Shown here: in pieces, positions 1 to 9,154 of the stretch | How the letters are laid out: every line of letters begins with the position of its first letter | Position numbering within the stretch: the first letter of the stretch is position 1 | NCBI GenBank assembly: GCA_020637795.1 | Contig: JACKJT010000001.1 | Location: 1,798,001 to 1,862,000 of the forward strand | Direction: 5' to 3' | DNA length: 64,000 bases | DNA from: Hoeflea sp. | GTDB lineage: Bacteria; Pseudomonadota; Alphaproteobacteria; Rhizobiales; Rhizobiaceae | Position numbers and translations under genes: made by a program | Notes under the pieces: model-generated | What the model was told of the DNA's origin: nothing | Databases searched by the model: none | The model's input: the letters and a program-made list of their open reading frames with translations, nothing else

Positions 1-1289
1 AATGCCTTCTGGGTCAGCGCGCCTTGCGAATCGAGAACCGGCAGGTCGCCCAGGGCCAGGCCGGTCAGGGGCTCGGACTGCCGCTCGACCCTCTGGTTGC
101 CGGGAACGTTCCAGTCGAGATCGCACCCGGTCTCCGGGCGGCCCTTCGCGGATCCGCCAACTTCAAAGCCTGCGAGGTTGCAGGCAACCCGGATGCGTCC
201 GAAGCCAAGCGAGACCTTCTGGTCGGCGGCTTCGGGCGCGCCCTTCTCGCGACTGGCGAGATAGCGCCTGAGCCCGCGGTCGATCCTGATAGAGGGTTCG
301 ACCACCAGTTCGAGGTCAACCACCCGTCCCTTCGGCTCGGTCAGAGTGATCAGCGAACCGGTCGGCCGGCCGCGGGGACTTTCGCCCTCGCAGCGCACCC
401 GGTGCCCCGTCCCGCGGGAATCGTCGGCGCAATAGACTGCCAGCGATGCCAGCTGTGCCTGCCCTGCAAGCCGGCGCACGTCCTGCGGCCCCGTGGCTGG
501 ATCGATTTTCAGGGGCGAGCCGTTGACCGAGATCGAACGCACCGCTCCGATGGTGCGAATGCTGACCGGCATCTCGCCGAACGCCATGGTCGTCCTGAAC
601 CGGTACTCACCGGATTCGCCGGTCTGGGTGTCGATAACCGGCGTGATGACTTTCCAGTCGCCGAAGAAACTGTCGGTCTCGCTGGCCAGGAAGGCATAGT
701 CGAACTGGGAAATCGTCGCCGTCGTGATCGACTGGACCGCCCGGCCGTCAGCGGCAATCGTCGCATCCCACTTGTTGGGCAGGCAGCGCGGAGGCACGAA
801 CAGCCGGGCCGTGCTGATGCCGTCGGCGCAGGCCACGCCCTCGTCGGATTTCAGCGCATTGCCGGCTTCCCGGTTGTCCGAGACCGAGACGATCCGGTAG
901 CTCTGGTTGAAATTGGCGACTTCCTGGCGAATGCGTTCGCCCTGGGCCGACTCGCAGAGTTCGCGGACATATTTGCGGCCGGCTTCGCCCGCCGGACCGG
1001 AGACCAGCGTCACGGTCTCGGGCGAACGCATCGCCAGAGTGTTGCAGGGGGCATGGCCAAGGGCGACCGACACTCCGTCCCGGATCGGCCAGATCGCACC
1101 GCCATCGACCAGAAAGTCGAAGGTGGTGGCATCGAATGCCAGGGCGCTGGGGATCTCGACGCGCTCCATCCAGATGCGGTTGACCCTGAAGGTGTCGACG
1201 AAAAAATAGGCGCCCAGATAGAGAAGGCCGGCAATCAGCGACAGCACGGTTACCTGGAAAAAGCGCGCACCGATAAGCCTGGCCTTCAT
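1..1289 (-). CDS. Membrane-anchored protein of unknown function, C terminus outside window
   Basis: An open frame of at least 429 codons starts at the ATG at 1289 and runs off the left edge without a stop. It begins with a short basic stretch (MKAR) and one hydrophobic segment at about residues 10-32, so it is probably anchored by its N terminus with most of the protein on the far side. Several spaced cysteines (in APCNTL, ELCESA, VACADG, PRCLPN, VYCADD, VRCEGE) would suit disulfides outside the cytoplasm. The start lies five bases after the stop of the 503-aa gene, so it is the last visible gene of the five-gene operon. The sequence on the opposite strand is also open but reads as an antisense shadow. 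I recognise no family. Confidence 0.7.
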   Translation of the reverse strand, partial: MKARLIGARFFQVTVLSLIAGLLYLGAYFFVDTFRVNRIWMERVEIPSALAFDATTFDFLVDGGAIWPIRDGVSVALGHAPCNTLAMRSPETVTLVSGPAGEAGRKYVRELCESAQGERIRQEVANFNQSYRIVSVSDNREAGNALKSDEGVACADGISTARLFVPPRCLPNKWDATIAADGRAVQSITTATISQFDYAFLASETDSFFGDWKVITPVIDTQTGESGEYRFRTTMAFGEMPVSIRTIGAVRSISVNGSPLKIDPATGPQDVRRLAGQAQLASLAVYCADDSRGTGHRVRCEGESPRGRPTGSLITLTEPKGRVVDLELVVEPSIRIDRGLRRYLASREKGAPEAADQKVSLGFGRIRVACNLAGFEVGGSAKGRPETGCDLDWNVPGNQRVERQSEPLTGLALGDLPVLDSQGALTQKA

Positions 1290-1294
1290 CGGTC

Positions 1295-2806
1295 TCAGCC
1301 TCCCTCGTAGGGGGTGAGGACCAGCGGACCGACAACCTGCCTGGTCTGCCCCGGTTCGAACCTTGCGATCGGCATGCCGGAACATTTTTCGGCGTAGGCT
1401 TCCCCCAGCGACAACACGGTGTCGCCGAAGGAAATGCGGCCGCACTGATCCAGCCAGTCGAGGTGGTAGCCGCTGAACGACTGGAACGTGTCGGAGAAGA
1501 TCACCTTTTCCGGCGCGCCCGGCAGTTCCAGATAGCCGAACGGCTTGCCGTCGGCGCGGCCGACCTCGATGATGTTGTTTTCGATGGTCCGGCATTTCAG
1601 CCCGACGCTTCCGGGCGTCTTGAACGGCGCGCCGGTCTGGCCCCATTCATAGACATACTGCTCTTCGTTCTCGCAGTCCCAGACAAGCGAAACACGCGCG
1701 ACCTGCATCGCATAGGCGGTCAGGATGTTGTCCCGGTCGAGATCGATCCACAAACGGTCGACGTCACGATGGGAGAAATCCCTGAGATCGAACAGCAGCG
1801 AGCTGATGGCGGCATTGCAGCCGTTGGTCGGCGTCCAGTGCAGCCGCGACTTGCGCGAATCCACGCAGATTTCCAGCCTTCCGGGAATCTGGGCGGTGCC
1901 GACGAAATCGATTTTCCAGGCAATATCGCAGTGATCGTCGGTGCACGGCACCCGCGTCGGCACGGGTTCGTTGCCGTGGCTGCGGCAGAAGGAAAGCCGG
2001 GCGTCGACACCGCGGGCCCGGGACTCCTCGTGAACCGGGGCAAGAACCGCATCCTTGTTGATGAACATGAAGGGCGACTGCACTTCCTCGTCGGAGCCGA
2101 GATCGATGCCGGCGTGCAGAAGGCCCTCGCCGATGCCGATCACGAGGCCGCCCTGCCCCTTGTAGAGACCGGCCGGACGGCCATCGAGCAGTTCCGGTTC
2201 ATTGTATTGGTCACGCCTGCTGGGGTCGGGGAAATAGCGGATCCAGCCGATCGGCCGTTCGCCGCGGCGGGGCACGAAGATCCCCTGGCCGAGATACATG
2301 TTGAGCTGATTGGCCGGCAGCACCGGGTTGACCATACAGTCGACCCTGACGCCGATGGTCGGATCGAAATAGCCTTTCAGGGTCGACCCCAGGCTTTCCG
2401 AAATCCTCTCCTCGAGCCCCCTTTCGGAGGCCGTGTCGCACACCCCGCCGGGCCCCGAGACAAAGGTGAGATGCTGAAAGGCGACCTCGACCACCTCGCT
2501 GCCGTTGGCCGTTCCGATGATCAGCTTGTCGGTGATGTTGTAGAGGACCTCGTCGACCGAGCCGCGCGAGACCTGGAACCAACCGGCGCGCTTGCCTGGA
2601 TCCGGATTTCCGCCAACCACCCAGGGGAAATCCCGTGCGGCCTTGCTGCCCTTCCTGAACAGCCAGCCCAGCAGGCCCGACTTCGGAATGGCAAAGACGT
2701 TGCGGCGCCAGAACGCCTGGTTGTCGCGCAGATCCAGCTTGACCGGAATCATGATGACCGGACGGTCGGACTCGTCGCTGAAACGGACTGGATTACCAAG
2801 AGACAT
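1295..2806 (-). CDS. Hypothetical protein, 503 aa, fourth gene of the Hsp70-like operon
   Basis: The frame encodes 503 residues from an ATG at 2806. No signal peptide or membrane segment is visible, and the sequence looks like a mixed alpha/beta soluble protein with many scattered cysteines, for example PCTDDHCDIAW and VDCMVNP. It sits 15 bases after the coiled-coil membrane protein gene and five bases before the next gene, so it is almost certainly co-transcribed with the Hsp70-like ATPase. Codon use and GC are like the neighbouring core genes. The ribosome site is weak (GAGG lies about 15 bases upstream), which fits translational coupling. I do not recognise a domain and give no function. 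Confidence 0.75.
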   Translation of the reverse strand: MSLGNPVRFSDESDRPVIMIPVKLDLRDNQAFWRRNVFAIPKSGLLGWLFRKGSKAARDFPWVVGGNPDPGKRAGWFQVSRGSVDEVLYNITDKLIIGTANGSEVVEVAFQHLTFVSGPGGVCDTASERGLEERISESLGSTLKGYFDPTIGVRVDCMVNPVLPANQLNMYLGQGIFVPRRGERPIGWIRYFPDPSRRDQYNEPELLDGRPAGLYKGQGGLVIGIGEGLLHAGIDLGSDEEVQSPFMFINKDAVLAPVHEESRARGVDARLSFCRSHGNEPVPTRVPCTDDHCDIAWKIDFVGTAQIPGRLEICVDSRKSRLHWTPTNGCNAAISSLLFDLRDFSHRDVDRLWIDLDRDNILTAYAMQVARVSLVWDCENEEQYVYEWGQTGAPFKTPGSVGLKCRTIENNIIEVGRADGKPFGYLELPGAPEKVIFSDTFQSFSGYHLDWLDQCGRISFGDTVLSLGEAYAEKCSGMPIARFEPGQTRQVVGPLVLTPYEGG

Positions 2807-2821
2807 GAAAAAGTCCGCGCC

Positions 2822-3640
2822 TCACCATGATCGATCAAGGATCAGTATTCGAGGGTTCTTGCGACCGTTCGGGCCACTCCATCCGGGACGTTCGCAATCG
2901 ATCACCAGTTCCTCTCCTCCCTGCGGATTGGTAAAGCGCGAATTCACCCCAAGTGCCGCAGTGCGGATGCGCGGGATGTCCCGGAGCTTTTCGCTGTCGT
3001 CGGTGGTGAAAACGCAGTTCTTGACGCTTTCCACCGTAAGCGGCCGGGGTGCTATGACCTTGACCTGACGGCGCTTGAGCAGATCGACAACGGCATGGGC
3101 GGCGAGGCTATAGGCATCGGTCTCCTCCCGATCCGGAAAATAGGCCTCCATGCGGCGCCAGAAACACATGAGCTTGTCCATGTCCCCGTTGGCCAGCGCC
3201 GGCACCGGATCGATTCGCTCGATGGCAAGGCCCTCGACCAAATCGACGATCCGCTTGTGGGTGCGGCTTACCTCTTCGACGCTGCCGCTGGAGGCAAAAT
3301 GCGGCGGCTCGACCGAAGCCAGTGCCTTGTGCGCGGCCATCAGCAGAGGTTCCCGCGGCGCCTCGGCGCCAGCGGACGGCGCCGCGCCCGCAGCCCCGGC
3401 CTTTTCGTTGCGCAGCCGCTCCTGCCAGTCATCGGGAAGCCGGCCATTTGTGGTCCATCCGGTGATATTGGCGATTTCGTTGCGCAGCTTTCCGTTCTCG
3501 CGCCGGATCGAAGCCAGCTGGGCTTCGCTCTGGCGCAACCGCCGGACCAGCCAGACTGCCGCGACCACGGCGGCGATCAGCAACAGGGTGATTATCACTT
3601 GTGCAATTCCGGATGTGAACTCGATACCAATCACCGCCAT
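2822..3640 (-). CDS. Membrane-anchored coiled-coil protein, 272 aa
   Basis: The ATG at 3640 is chosen because it follows AGAGGGC and lies 10 bases after the stop of the Hsp70-like gene. The longer in-frame extension overlaps that gene and has a low-complexity Ser/Arg sequence typical of a wrong frame. Residues about 10-32 form one transmembrane helix (VIITLLLIAAVVAAVWLV). They are followed by a charged helix with heptad-like spacing (about 33-58, LRQSEAQLASIRRENGKLRN), an Ala/Pro-rich linker and a soluble C-terminal domain. The topology suggests a membrane tether or scaffold for the operon's soluble partners. That role is inference, since the C-terminal domain is not one I recognise. Confidence 0.75.
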   Translation of the reverse strand: MAVIGIEFTSGIAQVIITLLLIAAVVAAVWLVRRLRQSEAQLASIRRENGKLRNEIANITGWTTNGRLPDDWQERLRNEKAGAAGAAPSAGAEAPREPLLMAAHKALASVEPPHFASSGSVEEVSRTHKRIVDLVEGLAIERIDPVPALANGDMDKLMCFWRRMEAYFPDREETDAYSLAAHAVVDLLKRRQVKVIAPRPLTVESVKNCVFTTDDSEKLRDIPRIRTAALGVNSRFTNPQGGEELVIDCERPGWSGPNGRKNPRILILDRSW

Positions 3641-3650
3641 CTTGCGCCCT

Positions 3651-6600
3651 CTAGGTTCCCGCCAAGCGACTTCGTGGCTGTCGGACGATGATATCGCCGA
3701 CCGTGAACTCGACATCGGAATTCCTGCGTTTCCAGGAAATCTCGACATGCTGGTCCTGGCCGCCGGCAAGCCCGCCCGGCTTGACCTGGGACTGGTCGAC
3801 AACGACCTTCTGGCCGAAAATGCCGAACAGGCGGACGATCTCGTCGCGGGTGATGTCGTTCTCGCTGCCGACATCGTCCAGTCCCGGCAGGACGCGGCTG
3901 AGCCAGCGATTGGGAAGGAAGCGCACGCTCTTGTTGCCTTCGGAGCGTGACCTGGTGTCGAGATACTCGATTTCCGAGACGACCCCGCGTCCGTCGTCAT
4001 GCAGAACCAGCGCGTAGGAATGATCGGCGCCGTCGGTGATCTCCAGCCCGGAGGTGGCCAGGCGCGCGGCGCCGTAGACCGTGGCGTTCTTCATGTCATC
4101 CGGGCTGAACGGCCGCATCGGGGCTGCGTCGCGCGGCTGACCCAGCAGTTGCGCGGTCCGGCCGATTCCGGTGAAAATCGAAGGCCAGAGGCTGGCGCGG
4201 CCGGTGATGGCCCATTGCGGATCCCTCAGGCCCAGCCGCCGCGCTTCCCTGATCAGCATGGCCGGCACCGCGTATCCCAGGGTTCTCGCCACCGTTTGCG
4301 GATTGCTCCGTGATGGATTGGCGATCACTTCGCCGGCATCGAGCAGATCCGGGGAAATCTCGATCCAGATCGCCTGGCCGCCCGTCGAGGTGGTCCGGAC
4401 GCGCAAGTGAACCTTGTCATTGGAACCGGGAATCGCGGTGTCGCGCTCGCTCAATGGCTGGCCGGGAGAGGCGCTGCGGAGAATGTCGTTCAATTCGACC
4501 GCAAACGAACTGCCATCGCCCTCTTGAGCCCAGCCGTACTCGCCCTCGGAGTCTGCATTCTTCATCAGTATTTCGGACAGCGCCCGCTTGGCCTCCTGGA
4601 CCCGCGGCAGCAGGACCGTCTTGAGGGCCTCGTCGCGCAGGAAGCGGTGGTCGAGTTCGAGATCCTCGAAAACCGGTTCGGTCGACGAGAACAGTTCGCG
4701 CAGGTTCTGGATCAGAACGGCCAGCAGCGCTTCATCCAGGTTCGCCCCGCCGATGGTTGCGCCGAAATGCGCAAAGACCTTCCAGCTTTCGATGCTGTCG
4801 TGCCGCATCTTCACTTCGATCAGGCTGGCGTCGACGGTGCTGGCGCCAATGTCGATGCAGGCGAAAATCTCCGTCTGCTCGCGCCGCCCCTGCGAACGGG
4901 AAATGCCGAAATAGGCCGCGGCGAGTGCTTCCGGAATCAGTTTGGGCTCGCGGGCCGAGCGCGGATCCTGGGTTCCGGTCAGGCCCTGGGCGAAGGCCCG
5001 GGCGGCATTCTTGTAGAGTTCGCGCTTGTGATGGGCGATGCCGCTTGGATGGGTGACGACCACCTGCACATCGCTGTCGGCGGACTCGAGCCACTGGTCA
5101 AACCGCTCATCGCCGGTTTCGCTGACGATCGGGCCATCAAGCTGGTCATGCGCGTAAAACAGCGAATTGGGGATCATGTAGGATCCGAGTTCGTGGAACG
5201 CATCCCTGGTCAGGGCCACCAGATTGATCTCGCGGGTTGCCTGCAGGCCATTGGCCGTGCGTTCGATGACGGATTGCTTGATGCGGTGCTTGAAGCCGGG
5301 CTCCGAGTTCATCAGCATGCGCTTGAGGTCGGGGATGACGAGCGTCTGAAGCTCGAGATAGGCGGAGCTTTCACTGTCCGTGATAAAGTCGCGGTCAACC
5401 GGGATCGAGATATCGTAGGTCCGGCCGAACAGAGCCATCCGCTTCTCGGCCGCCTGCAGCTTGGTGCCGACATAGGAAAGGTTGCCGTAGGAGAGCGGTG
5501 CCTTGCGCGAGCGCACGTGCCTGGCCGGGTTCAAGCCGATGGTGGACGGAATGAGGACATTCTGCCAGCGCTTCTTGTTCGGATCATACTCGGAATGGGC
5601 GCCGGCAAGACTGTAGGCGTAGGAGCCGAGCGGGATCAGCTGGCGGGCCAGGTTCCGCTCGACCCGGCCGAACCAGGCCGCAATCGCGGAAGCGCCGTAG
5701 TCGAGGCAGATCAGGAATTTCGGATCGCGCTGGCGCAGCACGATGTCGACCGCAACCATGCCGTATTTGTGCTCGAACAGGTCGTCCTCGGCGACGAGCG
5801 ACATGCCGGCCCGGATTTTCAGCCGCCTGGCTTCAAACCGGATGAACAGCTGATAACGGTCGGTATCGCCGGTGTCGTCCAGCGTGGTGTTATGAAACGG
5901 GATCAGGATCTTGCCGCCATTGGCCTGGTCGACCTCGATGTCCTGCACCAGCTTGAAATCATCGCGGCTGGTGAGCGCCATCTTCTCGCCTTCCGGCAGG
6001 ATGTGGGCGTGGGCGACGACATCCCAGCTGTCGTCGAGGCAGACCACGTCGAACTCGATGGTGTCGCCAAGCTCGAACTGGACGCCGCCGCCGGAGATCG
6101 GCACCGAAAACTCAAGCGGGAAGCGCTCGGCAAAGGGCGCTTCGCCACGGGTCATGTTGGGCACGGCCGAGGCGTCACGGTATTTGAGGGCGAGGATCTC
6201 GCCCTGCCTCAACTGCAGGTCAAATTCATAGGTCCCGGAAAGCGGCGCCTGGGTTTCTTCACTGAAGACGCAGCTCCAGTCGAATTGCATCTGCAGGCTG
6301 TCGGCGCCTTCGGCGACGTCGAAGATCTCGTTGATAGAGACGATGCAGGGAACGGACACCTCGTCGCCGGCGCGCAGTTCGCAGGCGATTCCCGCGGTGG
6401 AGCGCGCGACAACCGGGCCCAGCGTGAAGTTCGCCGAAACGTCCCTGATCTCGTCGTCGACGCGACAGCTCAGGCGGCCCGACACCAGCGCGCTGGTGGG
6501 CGCGCCTCCATATTCCAGCCGGGTGACAGGCTGCCTGACGTTGAGGGTGAAGAGATCGACCTCGTTGCGCTCCTGCCTTTCGACCCGGCTCAACTCCGGA

Positions 6601-7049
6601 ATCGACAGCTGCCGGGTCTGCACCACCGGCGGCTGCCATTTCAGCGTCTGCAGGCGCAGGCTGGCGAGTTCGACCTTGAGATTTTGAGACTGCCCATCGG
6701 CGCGCTTGGTCTGCAGCGTGATCGAGAGCGTGAAATGGTCGCGGGATGCGTCGGCTATCTCGTCCTCTGTCGGCTCGCGCGCGCACTCAAGAACCAGATC
6801 AATATTCTTTGCCTTGCCCAACTCGTACTGAAGCAATGTTTCGCCAGTCGCCGCATTGCGCAGCGTGGCGTTGAGCCATGGAGCTTCTTCTATGTATCCG
6901 GCAACAGAAATCTTCAGTGTTTCGTCGGCCAGCAAAGATGAATTGGAAATCGTAACTATGCGGGAGAACCTTCCAAGATCACAGACCACGGAACAATTCT
7001 CTGCGCGCAGCAGCGTCTTCTTTGGGTTACTTAGATCCCAATTCAACAT
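3651..7049 (-). CDS. Large protein with C-terminal Hsp70/actin-like ATPase domain
   Basis: The protein has about 1132 residues from the ATG at 7049. A GTG at 7142 would add 31 residues but has no ribosome site and reads less like protein. The N-terminal 440 residues look beta-rich, like repeated sandwich domains. The C-terminal half carries the actin/Hsp70 signature in order: phosphate-1 loop FLICLDYGASAIAAWFG (about 445-461), phosphate-2 loop IFACIDIGASTVDASLIEV (about 728-746) and an adenosine-type motif ITGRASLWPSIFTGI (about 947-961). It therefore probably binds ATP. The long N-terminal half and the absence of a DnaJ/GrpE partner separate it from DnaK. It resembles large actin-like proteins such as SrfB only in general plan. 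It is the second gene of the operon. Confidence 0.8.
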   Translation of the reverse strand: MLNWDLSNPKKTLLRAENCSVVCDLGRFSRIVTISNSSLLADETLKISVAGYIEEAPWLNATLRNAATGETLLQYELGKAKNIDLVLECAREPTEDEIADASRDHFTLSITLQTKRADGQSQNLKVELASLRLQTLKWQPPVVQTRQLSIPELSRVERQERNEVDLFTLNVRQPVTRLEYGGAPTSALVSGRLSCRVDDEIRDVSANFTLGPVVARSTAGIACELRAGDEVSVPCIVSINEIFDVAEGADSLQMQFDWSCVFSEETQAPLSGTYEFDLQLRQGEILALKYRDASAVPNMTRGEAPFAERFPLEFSVPISGGGVQFELGDTIEFDVVCLDDSWDVVAHAHILPEGEKMALTSRDDFKLVQDIEVDQANGGKILIPFHNTTLDDTGDTDRYQLFIRFEARRLKIRAGMSLVAEDDLFEHKYGMVAVDIVLRQRDPKFLICLDYGASAIAAWFGRVERNLARQLIPLGSYAYSLAGAHSEYDPNKKRWQNVLIPSTIGLNPARHVRSRKAPLSYGNLSYVGTKLQAAEKRMALFGRTYDISIPVDRDFITDSESSAYLELQTLVIPDLKRMLMNSEPGFKHRIKQSVIERTANGLQATREINLVALTRDAFHELGSYMIPNSLFYAHDQLDGPIVSETGDERFDQWLESADSDVQVVVTHPSGIAHHKRELYKNAARAFAQGLTGTQDPRSAREPKLIPEALAAAYFGISRSQGRREQTEIFACIDIGASTVDASLIEVKMRHDSIESWKVFAHFGATIGGANLDEALLAVLIQNLRELFSSTEPVFEDLELDHRFLRDEALKTVLLPRVQEAKRALSEILMKNADSEGEYGWAQEGDGSSFAVELNDILRSASPGQPLSERDTAIPGSNDKVHLRVRTTSTGGQAIWIEISPDLLDAGEVIANPSRSNPQTVARTLGYAVPAMLIREARRLGLRDPQWAITGRASLWPSIFTGIGRTAQLLGQPRDAAPMRPFSPDDMKNATVYGAARLATSGLEITDGADHSYALVLHDDGRGVVSEIEYLDTRSRSEGNKSVRFLPNRWLSRVLPGLDDVGSENDITRDEIVRLFGIFGQKVVVDQSQVKPGGLAGGQDQHVEISWKRRNSDVEFTVGDIIVRQPRSRLAGT

Positions 7050-7183
7050 TAAAGACCCAACGCTAGTACATACCCGATACGAACCCGAACGATATAGTTT
7101 ATGAATCGTTAGCGCAACAGCTGGAGGCCCGATGGCTGGCACTAAAGTAAATGATTAAAATGCAACATAATTCTTTGAAATTA

Positions 7184-8107
7184 TTATGAAAGCCACTTCA
7201 ATGGGATGGGCTCGCTGCCGATCCTGCGGTCGAGGCTGTCGGACGATCCGGAAGTATGCTTAACGCCGGTTTCGGAGGGCAGATTTTCTTCACTCCTGAT
7301 GATTGCAATCCTGAGCGCATGCAAGTCCGGGGCTTCGATCGCGCTGCTGCGGTGGCCTGGGAAATAGCTGACCGCGCCCGGGGTCAATTGCGGATCCAGC
7401 CCGAGATTGAGGATGAACTGATCGGACTCGCCGGGGCGCAATGGAAATTTTCGCGGCAGCGAGGAAATGACGTCAAGATCGGCTGCGATCAGGGCCGCGG
7501 GCCTCTGCTTCTCCTCTTCCGCAACCATCCGGGACACCGTCCAGCCAACACGCCGGGTGATGGCCTGGAAGGCGGATCCGAGCTGGATCTGGCGGCGCTG
7601 GCTCAGATTGTCGAACCAGTTGACGTCCCGCGCCTGAAAGGCCGGCAGCTCGACCGGCCGCGTCTGCGGCACGCTCGGCTGATCGAAGACGAACGGCTGG
7701 GCGACGAGCGCCTGCTCGCACCAGGAAAACAGCCCCGGCGGGATCTCGTGCCAATAGTGCACATCCGGCAGAAGCAGCGTGCGGGACAGGAGAAACTGCC
7801 GCCCGCCCTCGCCCTCGCCGGCCTCGGCACGGTAGCGCATCCGCATGATCGCCAGACCCTCGCCGACCGCCTTGACGATCAAGGCGCCGCGTCCGGCAAA
7901 TTCCGGATCGATCATGCTCGAGGTGAGATTTGCATTTCCCAGGAAACTGGCGGGAATGAAGCGCAAGGGATCGGCGATGCCCGGGGTGACGGAACTGACG
8001 CCGTAAAGGGCGCTTTCGTGCAGAGGCCCGTCGATGGTGCGCACGGGCTTGCCGTAACAGACTTCCTCAAACCTCAAAGCTCTTGCTTCGCCAGGAATAG
8101 TTTCCAC
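7184..8107 (-). CDS. Hypothetical protein, 307 aa, first gene of the Hsp70-like operon
   Basis: Translation starts at a GTG at 8107 preceded by a strong GGGAGGA seven bases upstream. The protein is soluble with no signal peptide. The N-terminal 130 residues (EEVCYGKPVRTIDGPLHE, then SVTPGI, then a long beta-rich stretch) faintly recall the GAP1-N family that accompanies GTPases in predicted conflict systems. I hold this weakly because no single invariant motif proves it. It leads the operon, and a 41-base AT-rich gap with a small inverted repeat (ATAATT, six bases, AATTAT) separates it from the Hsp70-like gene. The 153 bases upstream probably carry the operon promoter. Confidence 0.7.
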   Translation of the reverse strand: METIPGEARALRFEEVCYGKPVRTIDGPLHESALYGVSSVTPGIADPLRFIPASFLGNANLTSSMIDPEFAGRGALIVKAVGEGLAIMRMRYRAEAGEGEGGRQFLLSRTLLLPDVHYWHEIPPGLFSWCEQALVAQPFVFDQPSVPQTRPVELPAFQARDVNWFDNLSQRRQIQLGSAFQAITRRVGWTVSRMVAEEEKQRPAALIAADLDVISSLPRKFPLRPGESDQFILNLGLDPQLTPGAVSYFPGHRSSAIEAPDLHALRIAIIRSEENLPSETGVKHTSGSSDSLDRRIGSEPIPLKWLS

Positions 8108-8260
8108 AAGATCCTCCCTTCGCAGAACTTCAAAACGAACATACTACGAATTCACAAAGCCGGTCTGGAGAAAGACTGTATCGACATGCAGGCGGAAATC
8201 AACGGCTGACACGAAACCCGACTGCCCATACGCGGGCGGACGCGACCTTCCGACAGACAG

Positions 8261-9094
8261 CTAGTAGGTCAGCCTCGAAATGGCGCGCAGTTCATCCGAG
8301 GTCGCGGCGGGAAAGCCGAAGAACTCGAGATAGGCGGGGATCTGTTCGTAGAGCATGTCGGCGCCGATCTGGGTCATGCAGCCGCGCATGCGGGCGGCGG
8401 CAAGGAACGGCGTTTCGGCCTGCTTCATCACCACCTCGCCGACAAAGGCCGCCGGATCGATGCGGTCGACATCCACCGGCATCGGATCGCCTGCATTCAT
8501 GCCGAGCGGCGTGGCGTTGACGACCACGTCCCATCCGGCTGGATCATTCGATCCCGTCCGGATGCCAAGGCCGGGACATTGGCGCCGCAATCTCTCGGCC
8601 AGCTCGTCGGCCACCTGCTCGCGCGTGTCGAAAAGCCCGATCTCGGCAACGCCGGCCTGCGCCAGCGATGCGGCGATGCCGGAGCCGACGCCGCCGGCGC
8701 CGACGACGAGCGCCCGGCTGCCCGCGACATCACGACCCTTGCGCCGCATTCCGCGGACGAAGCCCTCGCCGTCGAACATGTCGCCGACAAGCCGGCCATC
8801 GGCATCGCGCTTGACCGCGTTGCAGGAGCCCGACATCAGGACCGCGGGATTTGCCACACCCAGCAGCGCCACGGTCGCAACCTTGTGCGGCATCGTGACC
8901 AGCGCGCCGCGGATGTTGCGAAGCCTGAAGAGCAGCGGCAGGAAGGCCGGGTAATCCTCCGCTTCGCAGCCCATCGGCACGACCCGGGCGTCGATGCCCT
9001 TGGATTCGAACCAGGGATTGTAGATCAGGGGCGCGCGGAAGGATTCGGTCGGAACACCCAGATGCGCGATCAGCATGGTTGTGCCTGATATCAT
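8261..9094 (-). CDS. Shikimate/quinate dehydrogenase-like protein (AroE family)
   Basis: The protein has 277 residues from the ATG at 9094, chosen for the GAGGA six bases upstream; a start 27 bases earlier lacks a site. It would interconvert 3-dehydroshikimate and shikimate, or dehydroquinate and quinate, with NAD(P). The catalytic lysine is in LVTMPHK and the aspartate in GDMFDGEGF. The dinucleotide loop is GAGGVGSG at about residues 127-134. The usual NTDG is MFDG here, and the protein diverges from the biosynthetic AroE, which fits a catabolic role. It lies beside the TRAP transporter and dehydroshikimate dehydratase, both on the other strand. Substrate specificity cannot be read from sequence. 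Confidence 0.82.
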   Translation of the reverse strand: MISGTTMLIAHLGVPTESFRAPLIYNPWFESKGIDARVVPMGCEAEDYPAFLPLLFRLRNIRGALVTMPHKVATVALLGVANPAVLMSGSCNAVKRDADGRLVGDMFDGEGFVRGMRRKGRDVAGSRALVVGAGGVGSGIAASLAQAGVAEIGLFDTREQVADELAERLRRQCPGLGIRTGSNDPAGWDVVVNATPLGMNAGDPMPVDVDRIDPAAFVGEVVMKQAETPFLAAARMRGCMTQIGADMLYEQIPAYLEFFGFPAATSDELRAISRLTY

Positions 9095-9154
9095 GGTGTC
9101 CTCATCGGTGGCCCCGGCCATCGGGCCACGGTGCTGAATCCGGCAAATGGTGTT

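Noticed and set aside
24..1310. 428-codon plus-strand frame at the left edge
   Set aside because: Composition is typical of an antisense frame (Arg/Gly/His-rich), whereas the minus frame from 1289 has a good membrane segment and follows the operon spacing.
4407..6941. Long open frame on the plus strand opposite the Hsp70-like gene
   Set aside because: It is an antisense shadow: high GC at third positions keeps the reverse frame open. The minus-strand protein has clear ATPase loops and the plus frame has none.
7050..7142. GTG at 7142 as the start of the Hsp70-like protein
   Set aside because: There is no ribosome site before it and the extra 31 residues read poorly; the ATG at 7049 begins a clean domain. 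It remains possible.
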